DNA of 64,000 bases from Eutreptiella sp. 'Long Island Sound 2002' (taxonomy: Eukaryota > Euglenozoa > Euglenophyceae > Eutreptiales > Eutreptiaceae). The DNA lies in assembly GCA_964036045.1 (NCBI GenBank), contig OZ038392.1, positions 19,296,612 to 19,360,611 of the forward strand. The letters are read 5' to 3'. Position numbers and translations under genes: made by a program. The notes under the pieces are model-generated. The model was not told the origin of the DNA. It saw only the letters and a program-made list of their open reading frames with translations, and searched no databases. Positions 42,648 through 53,278 of this stretch are shown one piece after another. Within the stretch, counting starts at the first letter, position 1, and each line of letters starts with the position of its first letter.

Positions 42648-42971
42648 ATGCCTTATGCGACACGCGGGGACCAGACTCTGCGCGCAACAGCTCGCGAGTT
42701 CGCCTACTACTTATTGCGGGATCTGCGGGATCCCGTTGATGAATTTCTGGATTTTGGCGGTGGTTCGATTCCCACCGATCGGAGCTACTTTAGCGGCCGT
42801 GCGGCCGGCTCCGAGATTGCCTTCGTAGGGTCGATTCCCTATAGGAGGGATTCTGTGCTGACCCAACATTTGCTGCTGTTTGTGACTGCTACGTTCCTCT
42901 TGGGCATATACTTCCTGCCCGTGGCAGTCGCTTTAAGTGGGGGGGTGAAGCAGGTCACAACCCTACCCTAG
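42648..42971 (+). CDS. hypothetical small protein with one hydrophobic segment
   Basis: A 107-codon frame starting at ATG. The first 70 residues are mixed (RATAREFAYYLLRDLRDPVD, then FLDFGGGSIPTDRSYFSGRA). Residues about 75-98 (LLLFVTATFLLGIYFLPVAV) could span a membrane. No homology is recognised and no neighbouring exon is visible; it may be chance. Confidence 0.25.
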   Translation: MPYATRGDQTLRATAREFAYYLLRDLRDPVDEFLDFGGGSIPTDRSYFSGRAAGSEIAFVGSIPYRRDSVLTQHLLLFVTATFLLGIYFLPVAVALSGGVKQVTTLP

Positions 42972-43119
42972 CATATTACCCTTAAGGGATCATTACATGG
43001 CCCTATATATTCCTTTGTCTACAGAAGCGCCATTTTTGGGCCTCCGCTCCCGCCTCCGCTCCGTACGTTATCCCCGTAAGCTAGGAGAACGCGCACAACG
43101 ACAATAACGTCCCGTAACC

Positions 43120-43345
43120 GGGACGCAGATAACGCGGAGAACGCGGAAAACGCTTCCAGAAGCACGACCAGAAGCAGAAAACCGGAACGCGGATAACGCG
43201 GATAACGCGGAACACGCTTCCAGAAGCACGACCAGAAGCAGAAAACCGGAACGCGGATAACGCGGATAACGCAGAAAACGAGGGAACCGCTTCCAGAAGC
43301 ACCACCGGAAGCACAGAAGCGGAACGTAGAAAACGCGGCCAACAA
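43120..43345. repeat. 64-bp tandem repeat with nested ATAACGCGG units
   Basis: About three units share CACGCTTCCAGAAGCACGAC then CAGAAGCAGAAAACCGGAAC and GCGGATAACGCGGATAACGC. Length varies through the number of 9-bp ATAACGCGG sub-units. All minus-strand frames stay open, giving Phe/Arg/Val-rich shadows. Confidence 0.85.
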
Positions 43346-44480
43346 ACGAACCCCATACGACGCTAAGAATGGTGGAAGCAAAGCGGGAGGCAACATGCAA
43401 AGTGCTTTTCTCCTTGAAAGTGGCTGAACCGCATAAAAACTCATGCGCGAGTGCGTCGGGCTACCTCAAAAACTCCCAGAAGCGCTGTAAAAACAAGGGT
43501 GTTTTTGCCGACCCCTGGAAGCGCCCATTTCGTCATCTACGTCGTAGACAAAGGAATATGGGATATATATGGGATAGTGTATATTATATTCCATTTCCTT
43601 GTTAGGAACATAGGATGTGGGATAGATAAGGCAATCTTGGATGTTTGGTAGTTATATCAATTAGTGGATGATAGGGTGGATTTCTCATATGTGCATATCA
43701 GGTATTTCATTGGCTATGTGTATCATATCTGTTTGCAGGATACTATTCAGTCAACACAATGGTTATGTCTTCTGTGCCAAGCAATGTTGCTGCCCATGCC
43801 ACTGCGACCTCCGCTCCTGACCACCCGGTCTGGTTTCGGCGTCACTCACCCCTCTTTCTTGCTGTTGTTGGCACACGGGGGGCGGACCGAGGTATTAGTC
43901 CGATGCATAGAAGGATCGTTATGATGCTCATCGGTAGCGTTAAAACTCGCAGGGATCCTGGCGCATGTGGAGTTTTACCCGAAGGGTTTGGATGCGGGTT
44001 TATGGCGGGGAGCAAGGTTTTCCACCGCCGTCGCGTAATGTGTCGGGAGTTGCGCAGACTCCCGTCCGGCAGGGGTGTCCGTCCCTGTAATGGTTGTTGT
44101 TGGTTGTTGGTTGGTGTCATGATGGGGAGCTTTGCTCCGCACCGCCGTTTGATACATGCGTCCTGGATAGGGAACACACCTACATCGCATTTGTTCACGT
44201 TCGCGGTGCTCTACGGCTTTCGGGCGGACTGCTGGGTCTCCGTCCTTCTTCCCATCGTTGCTTGAGTATGGCTGGGGTTCCTTGATGTTGGGGTTGTAGC
44301 TGATGGGGTCCTCCGAGCCGTAGTACTCGCCGAGGCTCAGGAAAGCGTATCGCTATCGCTGGTCATGAAGGGGCTGATCCTCAATGGCATTCCCAGACAT
44401 CTTTAGTTGCACGTCCGCATGGCGCATCCTCTCCGTCAGCTCCCCTTTGATGTTGTTCCATACTGCGTCACCGGCGTGTG
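43346..44480. other. no firm gene
   Basis: An AT-rich patch (TATATATGGGATAGTGTATA) lies near 43,562. A plus-strand frame at 43,759-44,265 (168 codons) starts with ATG but has Arg/Cys-rich composition on both strands and no motif. I do not call it. Confidence 0.35.
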
Positions 44481-44489
44481 TAGGTGGGA

Positions 44490-44875
44490 CCCGTGCGTCG
44501 TTCTTTGTAGTTGAAGGCGATGTCGCTGGACCCGGCCTGTACCCTTGCGTAATAATGGGCCCGTTGGTGCTATTGCACCTGAGGGTGGCGGTGTTCCTGG
44601 CAGTTAAAAGAAATATCGGTCTCGTTGGTGTTCTTACGGCTTCGGCTGGCATCGTTCTTTGCAGTTGATGGATATATCGCTGGTCCCGGCCCGTACCCTC
44701 GGTAATGGTTTACGCGTTGGTGTAGATGCGGCTGAGGATGGCGTCGTTCCTTGCAGTCGAAGGAGGTGTGGGTCCCGTCGGTGTTGTGGCTGAGGATGGC
44801 GTTGTTCCTTGTAGTTGAGGGAGACGTCGCTGGACCGGCGCTGCACCTTCGGTAATAGCGGGCCAAACCCGAGTC
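44490..44875 (-). repeat. imperfect tandem repeat, possibly coding on the minus strand
   Basis: A unit with TGGCGTYGTTCCTTGYAGTT and GTCGCTGGACCCGGCCYGTA then CCYTCGGTAATRG recurs about three times in full and twice in part. On the minus strand the copies read, in different frames, DVSLNYKEQRHPQPQ, DISINCKERCQPKP and DISFNCQEHRHPQVQ, suggesting an expanded coding repeat broken by frame changes. Frames on that strand extend to 45,056 without a known domain. Confidence 0.5.
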
Positions 44876-45024
44876 GATGATGTTGTCTCCGTTTGACGTG
44901 ATGTTGTCCATCGCGGATGACGGCCTTTTCGGCGCCCGCAGAGATAGCATCATCAACCCCTTGAGGGGTTTTTCCATGGCGGGTAAAACGAAATCTAAAA
45001 AAATAGACACTCAGAAAGTGATTG

Positions 45025-46627
45025 GTACACAACCTGCTCATGCAGTTTTTCACCATGGCGAACTCAAAAGTCGAAGTTTCCGAAACTTGGTTTTTTTTTT
45101 GGTACCGTGATCACCTAAAATGACCATCCAACGTATGCAAAGCATGTTTCAGCCCGCATTCATGTGTTTTTCACCCTGTTTGCGGTTGGGTGCGGGGAAG
45201 GGGGGTGTTGAAACGGGATTGGTACACAACTTGCTAATGTAGTCTTTCAACCTATACAGTTCCAAAGCCGAAGTTTTCGAAACTTATTTTTTTGATGCGG
45301 TGATCACCGAAAATGACCATCCAAGATATGCAACGCATGTTTTAGCCCGTATTTATGTCATTTTTGCCCTATTTTGGGTGTGTTTCGCTTGTGGTAGATT
45401 CTCTACGAGTTGGACTTGCGGAAGGCAATATAGTCACCTCGCAGAGGTTGTCAGATCAAAGCCAGGCAGGCGTATGTACGGGAAAACACCACATACCCCC
45501 CCATTTTGGGCCTATTTTGGCCTATTCGCGTACCCTACCCCAATGGGTTGAATTGTTGGTTTAACCCCTTGTTAAATCATTATTTTGTCCAAAACACGGA
45601 TCCCCCAACGAGTTTTTGGTCCGGACCCCCCCAAGACCCCCCCCCCCCCACTTGAAATCCACTTTTTTGAGGGTTTCAGAGAGGTGCGGGGGCTGGGGGC
45701 GAAAAAAAGCAACCCCCCCCCTTTTTGGGGTTGAAAGTCATGAATCTTTTAGTCTTTTGCATTTTTGAGCTGAAAAAGTGTTTCCGAGTCCCGACTCCAT
45801 GGGGTTTTTCATGGGCTTTATTGGGACGAGCGCTCGGGCGGTTTCTGGACTTTTCAGCCATCTTTGCTATGTTAGCGGTTCTGGCGACCTTGGTGACCCG
45901 GTGGTACCCACTCTAAGGGGTGCGAGTGGGGATGTTGTGACAGTATATGCCTACTAGGATAAGAAAGGACTTTTTTTGCACTCTCTAGCCTTGCTGAAGG
46001 CCCGTCAAAACCCCTGCTAAAGACACGAAATGACTGTTACCACCAATAATGGCTTACATGAGTGAATGGGCCACTGCACACGCCTTTCAGCCTGTGCAGC
46101 TCCAAAGTGGAAGATTCCGAACCTTATTTTTTTTGGTTTTGTGACCACACAATATGACCATCAAAGGTATGTATAGCATGTTTTAGGTTATATTCATATG
46201 TTTTACACCTTATTTGGGTATTGGCTGCAGGGGGGGTCTCCCAAAAGGATTGGTACATAGCCTGCTCATGCAGTGTTTCACCCTGGGCAGCTCAAAAATC
46301 GAAGTTTGCGAAACTTATTCTTCTGAACCTCTGATCACCTAAAATAACCATCCAAGTTATGTCAAGCATGTTTTAGGCCTTATTTACGTGTTTTTCACCT
46401 TTGGGCGCCGGGGGGGAGGGGGGTTTCAAGGGATTGGTACACAACCTGCTTACACAATTTTTCACCTTGCATAGCTCAAAAATCCAAGTTTTCGACACTT
46501 TTTTTGTTGATACCATGATGAGCTAAAATGACAATCCTACGTATGTAAAGCATGTTTTAGGCCGCACTTATGTCCTTTTCACCCTATTCAGGTAATGGGC
46601 GCAGGGGGGGGGGGGGCTTCCAAGGGA
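45025..46627. repeat. composite satellite block A (about 180-bp units plus an LTR-like segment)
   Basis: Units of about 170-190 bp contain GGGATTGGTACACAACYTGC, TTCACCCTANNCAGCTCAAA, TCGAAGTTTTCGAAACTT, GATCACCTAAAATGACCATC, AARCATGTTTTAGSCC and a G-run. They begin near 45,025, 45,217, 46,070, 46,250 and 46,435. Between them (45,400-46,060) lies unique-looking sequence that recurs in block B at 51.13-52.02 kb. The last unit is cut after CCAAGGGAT at 46,627, where the minus-strand retroelement begins. Confidence 0.8.
45900..46010 (+). repeat. LTR-like terminal segment, copy 1 of 3
   Basis: GGTACCCACTCTAAGGGGTG, a purine-rich stretch ending GTGGGGA, then TGTTGTGACAGTATATGCCT and ACTAGGATA. The purine tract followed by TGTTGTGAC resembles the polypurine tract and LTR start of Ty3-like elements. 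Further copies lie at 51,841-51,950 and 52,341-52,410. In the first two the upstream frame ends in the same peptide, AVLATLVT-WYPL. Confidence 0.5.
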
Positions 46628-47321
46628 TGATCCGATGCTCCCGAATCCGCCTTACGCCGTACTCCTGGTTCGTCGGCCCTACGGGCTCGACCCCCAGTGA
46701 GGCTACTTCGAGTTGATGCCGCTCCGGGTGGTTCCATTGGCATTCCACGTGATGCTCAGGTGACGATAGCCACGAGAACTCGTCATCTTGGTACAGGTTG
46801 ATGGAGGCCTGAGCTAGGAGCACGCCAGAGTCCGTCTCCATCATGAAGTTGTACCCGACGATCATGTCCCAGTCCATCTGGGCCTCATATAAATTTCCCT
46901 TGAGGAGGATTTCTTTGCCAAGGTCATGGCGGCTCAGCTCACGGTGGTTCAGGAACTGCAGCGCGATCTCGGTTTCCTTCGCTTCTCCCACCATGTATTG
47001 GCCATTGGCTACCTTCAACCTGACAGGCCTACGACTTGTGGCCAGGCACTCCGGTGGTAATAGGCCAGCCTTGAATAAGCTGACTTGGGCACCTGTGTCG
47101 ACCAACACGTCGAAGACCTTCTCCACTTGCCCGCACAGGGCACGGGTTCTGAGATGCAGCTGCCGCTCGCGGCCAACTCGGCACACGGCGCGCAAGCTCA
47201 GGATCTCCGGCCTTTCCAGACACTCCATCAGCGGGCTCTGACAGCCTAGCTGCAGCATCCAGCTGCCGTTTTGGAGATTCTCCGATTTCCTCGGAGAGAT
47301 CTTGGGGGATGTCGAATACAT
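46584..47321 (-). CDS. retropepsin-like protease region of a dinoflagellate-type retroelement
   Basis: A 245-residue minus-strand frame. Residues 71-80 (DVLVDTGAQV) are an intact aspartic protease active site with D75-T76-G77, followed by SLFKAGLLP and PVRLKVANGQYMVG. MDWDMIVGYNFMMETDSGVL fits the second-half motif. The frame then continues WLSSPEHHVECQWNHPE and EYGVRRIREHRII and runs into satellite block A at 46,627. From memory this is a retroelement protein common in Symbiodinium-type genomes. The first ATG is likely artificial: the natural product would be a gag-pro fusion from upstream, in a different frame. Confidence 0.65.
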   Translation of the reverse strand: MYSTSPKISPRKSENLQNGSWMLQLGCQSPLMECLERPEILSLRAVCRVGRERQLHLRTRALCGQVEKVFDVLVDTGAQVSLFKAGLLPPECLATSRRPVRLKVANGQYMVGEAKETEIALQFLNHRELSRHDLGKEILLKGNLYEAQMDWDMIVGYNFMMETDSGVLLAQASINLYQDDEFSWLSSPEHHVECQWNHPERHQLEVASLGVEPVGPTNQEYGVRRIREHRIIPWKPPPPLRPLPE

Positions 47322-47803
47322 TCATAGTCGCGAATGATGATTGGGTGCAAGGCACTCGATCTCAGCCAGCCACTACGACTGTCCTTCCTCTCCGGCGTTG
47401 TCCGCGGCCTCCCGCTGGATGGACGTCCGGGGGAGCCGACGATTCTCCACGGGGATGATGTGGGATTAGCCGCCACACCATCCGGCGACCGCCCTAGCTG
47501 GGGCCCTTGGCTACAGGGGCTGAGCTAAGGGGCGTCGCTCGTCGGGGTGTTCTCCTCCGCGGTGACTTCGCTCACTTCGCCAACCTTCTTCCTCCACCGG
47601 CCGGTTCCCTTGTTGTCCTTGTCGTTGTCCTTGTCCGTGTCCTTGTCTTGCCGCGGGACCCAGGATCTCTTGATTTCCTGGATCTCCTTCGTGACGTCGT
47701 CCTTCAACTTGGAGAGCTCATTCTTGGACACTTCTGCCTTGGTGTCCCGGATGTTGGCCAGCGCACGCTTCTTCGACCCATGTGCCTTCTTGTACGCCGC
47801 CAT
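47246..47803 (-). pseudogene. gag-like region with in-frame TAG before the protease
   Basis: From 47,803 the minus-strand frame reads MAAYKKAHGSKKRALANIRD and SKNELSKLKDDVTKEIQEIK, a charged helical segment, then a Lys/Asp repeat (KDKDTDKDNDKDNK). It meets TAG at 47,525-47,527. The same frame then stays open for about 92 codons to 47,246, overlapping the start of the protease frame, which is in a different phase. Gag identity rests on position and composition. Confidence 0.45.
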
Positions 47804-47809
47804 GTCGGC

Positions 47810-48480
47810 CTCGTGGGTGGGAACCTCTTCCCATCTGCGGGTGTGTGAGAAGTACTGGTGCGCCCAAGATTCTGCGTGGAAGAAGCACTGGGGTCCGCAT
47901 CAAGGTCTTATGTGGATCCACTGTCCCAGAGGGGACCTACCACGGGCGGTTGCGAAGATTCGCAAGGACCGTTCCAAAGCAGTGCTGTTCGTCCCCATGG
48001 AGTGTACCGAGGAGGAAGGTACTTGAGATTGGGTGGTCTCGCTCACCAACATGACCTTGAATAAGGTCGTCCTACGGGCTGGAGAGAGCGTCTATCAGGA
48101 CGCTAGGGGACAGCCCATGCCACCCCAGAGATGGCCAACGCAAATGCACTATGTGAATGGGGGCCTGGAACAGGCAGACACCACGGACTTCGTGTGTGTC
48201 AACCGCGTGATAGCGGAGCCCTGGAGGTAATGCTTCTCGGTTTCTGCCATGGACAGCAGCGAATCGGAGGATCTTCTCTCTGATGAGGAACTGGATTTGG
48301 TTCAGGGGTATATGGTTCGATCCTTTCATGACTGGGTAAGCCGGCGATAGGGAGTTGGCTTGGACAAAGCTTGGTGGGAAGTGGACGCCATCGTTTCTGG
48401 TTGCGATGACAGGAATACCTTCGTAAGGAGGGTATTGGACCACATGTCCAGCCCGTCGGCGGCAACAATTCCCCCACTTA
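47810..48480 (+). pseudogene. pol-tail region of the same retroelement family, opposite strand
   Basis: Plus-strand frame with HLRVCEKYWCAQDSAWKKHW, then GPHQGLMWIHCPRGDLPRAV, AKIRKDRSKAVLFVP, SLTNMTLNKVVLRAGE, LLSDEELDLVQGYMVRSF and KAWWEVDAIVSGCDDRNTF. One frame runs the whole length, crossed by TGA (48,024-48,026), TAA (about 48,228) and TAG (about 48,349). From memory it corresponds to the part that follows the protease in Symbiodinium-type copies. It lies head to head with the minus-strand gag/protease half, so the element has been split by an inversion or is two nested copies. Confidence 0.6.
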
Positions 48481-48861
48481 CAACTAGGTAGAAAACATCA
48501 AGAATCAGTCCAAATACTTTTTTCTGTATTTTCCGTCACTGAAATTCCTGAATCCGAAACTCAATGGGAACTGCCCATTATCTGGTCACGCGCTCACACG
48601 CCTCAAAAACACCATTTTAGGGCAAAAATTGGTATAATACAATATTGTAGTCAAAATGTGCGGAATTTCATGGAAAATTCAAATATGTGGATGAAAAATG
48701 GTTAAAAGATAACATATTGGTAACAAAAACAGAAATACTGTCTGCGGCTGACCTCTTCTCATGCTCCTTGTGGTCCCAATATATACAAGCAACCTTCTAG
48801 TTGTTGTGCCAAATCCAAGTTAGCCTAAGATAGATAAACCCCCCTCCCCAAATAACATACC

Positions 48862-49270
48862 CCGGGGTACGGTATTTGCCTGACGCTCAATAGGGCCAGG
48901 GGGGTACACTATTTGGGGGGGGTACACTATTTGGGTGCTTCGCTGTCACCCTCACCCTCACCCCCCTTTGCCTTCTCTTTCGTCATAGGTATGCAGCCCT
49001 GTCGACATGAATGGCATCCAGCTCTGATGTTGATGCAGCTGTTTGATATGCAGTGTCTCCAATGTAAAGAGGCAAACCACAATCACCACTTTCTTCAAGT
49101 GAGTTACTCGACAGTGGTGTTGAGACCGTATCCTGAATCTGTTTGTGTTTCGTTTGCTTGTATGTGATGAAAAGGGGGTACGGTATTTGGCAAAACGCTT
49201 ATCAAGCCAAGGGGGGTACACTATTTGGGGGGGTACACTATTTGGGGGGGGTACGCTATTTGGGGGGTGG
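48862..49270. repeat. GGGGTACACTATTTGG motif clusters flanking a 225-bp segment
   Basis: A block of about 80 bp (GGGGTACGGTATTTG, a spacer with CGCTYAT, CCARGGGGGTACACTATTTG, then further GGGGTACACTATTTGGG copies) occurs at about 48,862-48,945 and again at 49,175-49,270. There are two and three tandem GTACACTATTTG units respectively. The first block is preceded by the palindrome TACCCCGGGGTA. Confidence 0.75.
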
Positions 49271-50480
49271 GGTTTAACTCCAATGAAAACGTGTTCTCAA
49301 AACAAACAGTAGAGCTGTGTGGGTACGAGCACTTACGAGGCACACGTGAGTTGGACGAAAAAAAAAAATCTCCTTCTGTTTCTCGGGGAATGTGTGTTCG
49401 CAGTTGGTGTTTTATGGTAGGACGAACAAACTGATCTTATTTGTTCTTGTACAAGCGTATTTGAGGTTGGTGTGCATGTTGAATAGGGTTCACAAGGGTA
49501 TTGAGTTGCTCCCTACCGTAGTACTCTAGTGCTACCATTGTTGAGGTTTTAGAGATGAATACATTGTATTGTATGTACCCAACTCAAAGCTGCAAAACAA
49601 ATCAGCACACTAAAGATCCGATGGATGGGTATTGATCACATCGAATGCCCCGAGGGGGCGGAAGCAGTCGCAATACTACGTCCTACTATTGCGCATATTA
49701 CGGACCATTACGTCCATGCAATATGTAGGTCACTGCATTCTACATCCTAAATTCTGCATTATGCCAAGGAGCAGCTACAGACCTCGATGGAAACCTCCAG
49801 TTTCTCCAAGAGTGAATTATTGTGACATTCAAATCAGTCATGTCCTCTCCATTGGTTGAAAAATGTGTTTTCATTGTTATTGTACCATTGACCCCTAGAG
49901 GAGTTGACTCTGTGCAGCAGCATATCGAGGACAGTGGTCTCGAATGGATTTCGGTTTGTGGAAGTTGATAATCCTCTTTCTCTCAAAAGCCTGGCTCCCA
50001 GGGCCTGGAAAAAAATAATCATCTTTCCCCTTCCCCAAAATTTCACCAGACCCTCTATGCTTCACATTGTTTTTTGTTTTCTTTGATGTGCACTACCCTA
50101 TCCTTGCTCCCTTGCTTACAACTTTCAGTTGTATGTTTTGACGTGCGACTAGAACTGGACATGGTGAATGAGGACACATCCACTCCAGATTGTGGGACGG
50201 ATCCATATTTTGGTTTGCATCTAATGCTGACATGTCTACTGTCATTGTTCCTTTAATTGGGGATTACCCACTCCCTCTAGAGTCCCATGATGGGTTGAAT
50301 CTGGGGTGCAGCTGTGCATGTGTGTGTAGGTTGGAAAGTGCACCTGATATGACAAAGCTGCTGAAGTGAATTCTGTATAGAGGGTCAAGGAGGGTTGAGT
50401 GCATGAGGTGGTCAACATGTGCAGTGTATTGACATGCAGTCAGAGAGGGTATAGCTAAAACTTGTTGACTGTTGTTGCAG
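49271..50480. other. no gene recognised
   Basis: AT-richer unique sequence. Short frames on both strands lack motifs. The 3' end may be intron, since it leads into an acceptor-like TGTTGTTGCAG at 50,480. Confidence 0.4.
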
Positions 50481-50549
50481 CTCACAAAATGCTTCCGTAT
50501 TTATTTATTTGGCTATCTTTGGCGTTGCTCACCATTGTGGATGCACAAG
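50481..50549 (+). CDS. possible signal-peptide exon of a secreted protein
   Basis: An acceptor-like GACTGTTGTTGCAG ends at 50,480. ATG at 50,489 begins MLPYLFIWLSLALLTIVDAQ, a textbook signal peptide, and a donor-like AAG/GTATGC falls at 50,549/50,550. The frame continues past the donor into proline-rich low-complexity sequence that is probably not coding. No downstream exon could be identified before satellite block B. Confidence 0.4.
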
Positions 50550-50579
50550 GTATGCTGACCTTTCACCTGAAAGTGAAGG

Positions 50580-50930
50580 GGGAGACGGGGGGTCTGGAGG
50601 GGGAGGGGAGGTTGGACACGGGGGGCGGCTCATCCTTAAAGTTTAACTACTCTAATGCGCCCCCGTGGGGGGTGGGGGGGCTCGAACCAGTAGGTCCCCC
50701 TCCCCGTGCCGCCAATGTGCCGATCTCAACATCTTATCTCCTAGCCTATCGCCTGCTGAAACTGTTGACAAGGAGGAGGCTCAACCCCCTCCCCTCATAC
50801 CCCCCCCCCCCCTGCCAAACCCCACCCCACCCCTCCTACCCCTCCTCAGCTCCAATTTTTCCCTCCCCCCCTGGACAGCTGGCAGCAGCGGCGCACCAGA
50901 ATGTTTGCCTGCGAGTGGCGCCCTTATTTG
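50580..50930. other. low-complexity G/C-rich sequence
   Basis: GGGGAGG- and CCCCTCC-rich stretches with no gene. Confidence 0.5.
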
Positions 50931-52410
50931 GGTATTGGTGGCGGGGGGGGGGGGGGCTTCAAAGGGACTGGTACACAACTTGCTTATGCAGTTTTTCAGC
51001 CTATACAGCTCAAAAATCGAAATTTCTCAAACTTTTTTTTTGATATTGTGATCACCTAAAATGACCATCCAATCTATGTCAAGCAGGTTTCAGCCCGCCT
51101 TTATGTAGTTTTTACCCTATTTTTGGTGTGTGTTGCTCGGGTTAGATTGTCTGCGAGGTGGCCTTGCCAAAGGCAATAGAAATACTGTTGCACAGGTTGT
51201 ATGGTGACATGTGACAATTTTTCAACTCACGTCGCAGAGGTTGTTAGATCAAAGCCAGGCAGGCCCACATATATGGGAAAACACCACATACCCCCCCATT
51301 TTGCGTCTTTTTCGGCCATCTCACGTACCCTACCCCAAGGGGTTGAATGGTTGGTGTAACGTTGTGTAAAATCTTATTTTGTCCAAAACACGGATCCCCC
51401 AATGAGTTTTTGGTCCGGACCCCCCTAAACCCCCCGCTCTTGAACCCCACTTTTTTTGAGGGGGGTGGGGAGGGGTGGGGTGCGGGGTAGGTCAAAAATG
51501 TCGAAAAAATGACCCGCCCCCTTTTGTTGGGTCGAAAATCATTTTAGGCAGCATTTAATGTTTGTCACCTTATTTGGATATTGGGTGCGGGGGGGCCGGG
51601 GGGCTCCCAAGGAATTGGTACAGCGAAACTTATTTTTTTGATATCGTGCCCACACAAAATGACCATTCAACCTGGGTATTGGGCGCGGGTGGGGGGGGGG
51701 GGGGCTCTCAAGGGATTGGGACACAACTTGCTTATGCAGTTTTTTACCCTTGACAGCTCAAAAATGGGACAAGTGTTGATGCAGTTTATGCACTTTTCAG
51801 CCATTTTTGCTATGGCGGTTTTGGCGACCTTGGTGACCCCTTGGTACCCACTCTAAGGGGTGCAGGTGGGGATGTTGTGACGGTATATGCCTACTAGGAT
51901 ACGAAAGGACGTTTTTTTGCACTCTGTAGCCTCGCCGAGGGCTGGTCAAAACCCGTGTCAAAGACACAAAATGACTGTTTCCACTAATAATGGGTTACAT
52001 GAGTGAATGGGCCGGTGCACAACCTGCTGATGCAGTTTTTCACCCTAGGCAGCTCAAAAATCGATATTTTCGAAACTTTTATTTTGATATCGTGACCACA
52101 CAAAATGACCATCCAACCTATGTAAAGCATGTTTTAGGCAGTATTTAATTGTTTTTCACCTAATTTGGGCATTGGGTGCGGGGGCGGGGCGGGGGGGGGG
52201 GGGGTGCTCCCAAGGGATTGGTACACAACTTGCTTATGCAATTTTGCATCCTCGGCAGCTCAACAATGGGATCAGTGTTGATGCAGTTGATGCACTTTTC
52301 AACCATTTTTGTCGGCGGTTTTGGCAACCTCGGTGACCCCTTGGTACCCACTCTAAGGGGTGCAAGTGGGGATGTTGTGATGGTATATGCCTACTAGGAT
52401 ACGAAATGAC
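50930..52410. repeat. composite satellite block B (direct duplicate of block A)
   Basis: Reproduces block A in the same order: a TTGGTACACAACTTGCTTAT unit with TTTTTGATATTGTGATCACC, the CGCAGAGGTTGTTAGATCAAAGC segment (counterpart near 45,437), TTTTGTCCAAAACACGGATC, TGAGTTTTTGGTCCGGACCC, the LTR-like segment at 51,841, TTACATGAGTGAATGGGCC, and a further unit at about 52,020-52,260. A third LTR-like segment (52,341-52,410) ends the block directly before the helicase frame. Identity to block A is roughly 80% by eye, with several small insertions. Confidence 0.8.
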
Positions 52411-52975
52411 GTTTTTTGCAGTTTGTAGCTTGTAGACGGAGAACAAGGAGCAGAGCATTAATGCGGCGCCATCGCTGGAGGGCTGTCTTGATGTCTTGGC
52501 TTTTACTCATCATTCTTGCGGTTGCTTCGGCGGCTACCATGGTGGGGTGGGCGGCTGTTGTAGCTTCTTCTTTCAACCATACTATGCATGCTTTGAATGG
52601 GAATGGCCCCGGCAAAGGAAGGCCAAGCATTGGATTGGAAAGGCTGAGTGTTTGGTGGCTGCGCAGAAGTATAAATGTGAATGGCTTGGCGTTGTAAGTA
52701 ACGGGGATGTGGTGAACGATGCTGACAAAATTCGTTCTAATGGTGTGGCAATGCGTTGGCAGTGTGGAGGTTGTGGGCATGCGTTTGACCGGGAGTATCA
52801 TCATTTTTGTGAGCGTGGTCCCGAGGCACATTCATGTGGGTCACAGAACAAAGACATCACGTGTAGCTCCTGTGGGCGTTCGTACAAGGATGAACGTAGT
52901 CTTGTGCGGCACCAACGTGAAAGTCAATGCGGTGAACCCGCAGCCATTGACCTTACTGTAGCAAGGTGCACGGAA

Positions 52976-53278
52976 AACAAGCGTCGTGCAGGAGCGGCTG
53001 GAAGGAAGGAAGACAAGCGGCGTGCTGGAGAGAAGGGAAGCAAAGAAGACAAGCAGCGTGCAGGAGAGATTGGGGGCAAAAGAGGTAGCAAAGAGGACAA
53101 GTGGCGTGCAGGAGAGACCGGAAGCAAGGAAGACGAGCGGCATGCAGGAGAGGCAAGAAGCAAAAAGGACAAGCAACGTGCAGGAGAGATTTGGGGCAAA
53201 GGTGGTAGCAAAGAGGACAAGCGGCGTGCAGGAGAGACTGGAAGCAAGGAAGACAAGCAGCGTGCAGGAGAAATAGGC
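52976..53278 (+). repeat. coding minisatellite, 30-33-bp units
   Basis: About nine units of roughly 30 bases (AGCAAAGAAGACAAGCRGCG then TGCAGGAGAG) inside the helicase frame, all multiples of three, with inserted GGCAAAGGTGGT-type triplet blocks. They encode GSKEDKQRAGE-type decapeptides and form a charged linker between zinc fingers and helicase core. Confidence 0.85.

Noticed and set aside
50489-51043. A 185-residue protein continuing from the signal peptide at 50,489
   Set aside because: Beyond the donor-like GTATGC the frame runs through Gly/Pro low-complexity sequence and then satellite block B, so only the first exon is credible.
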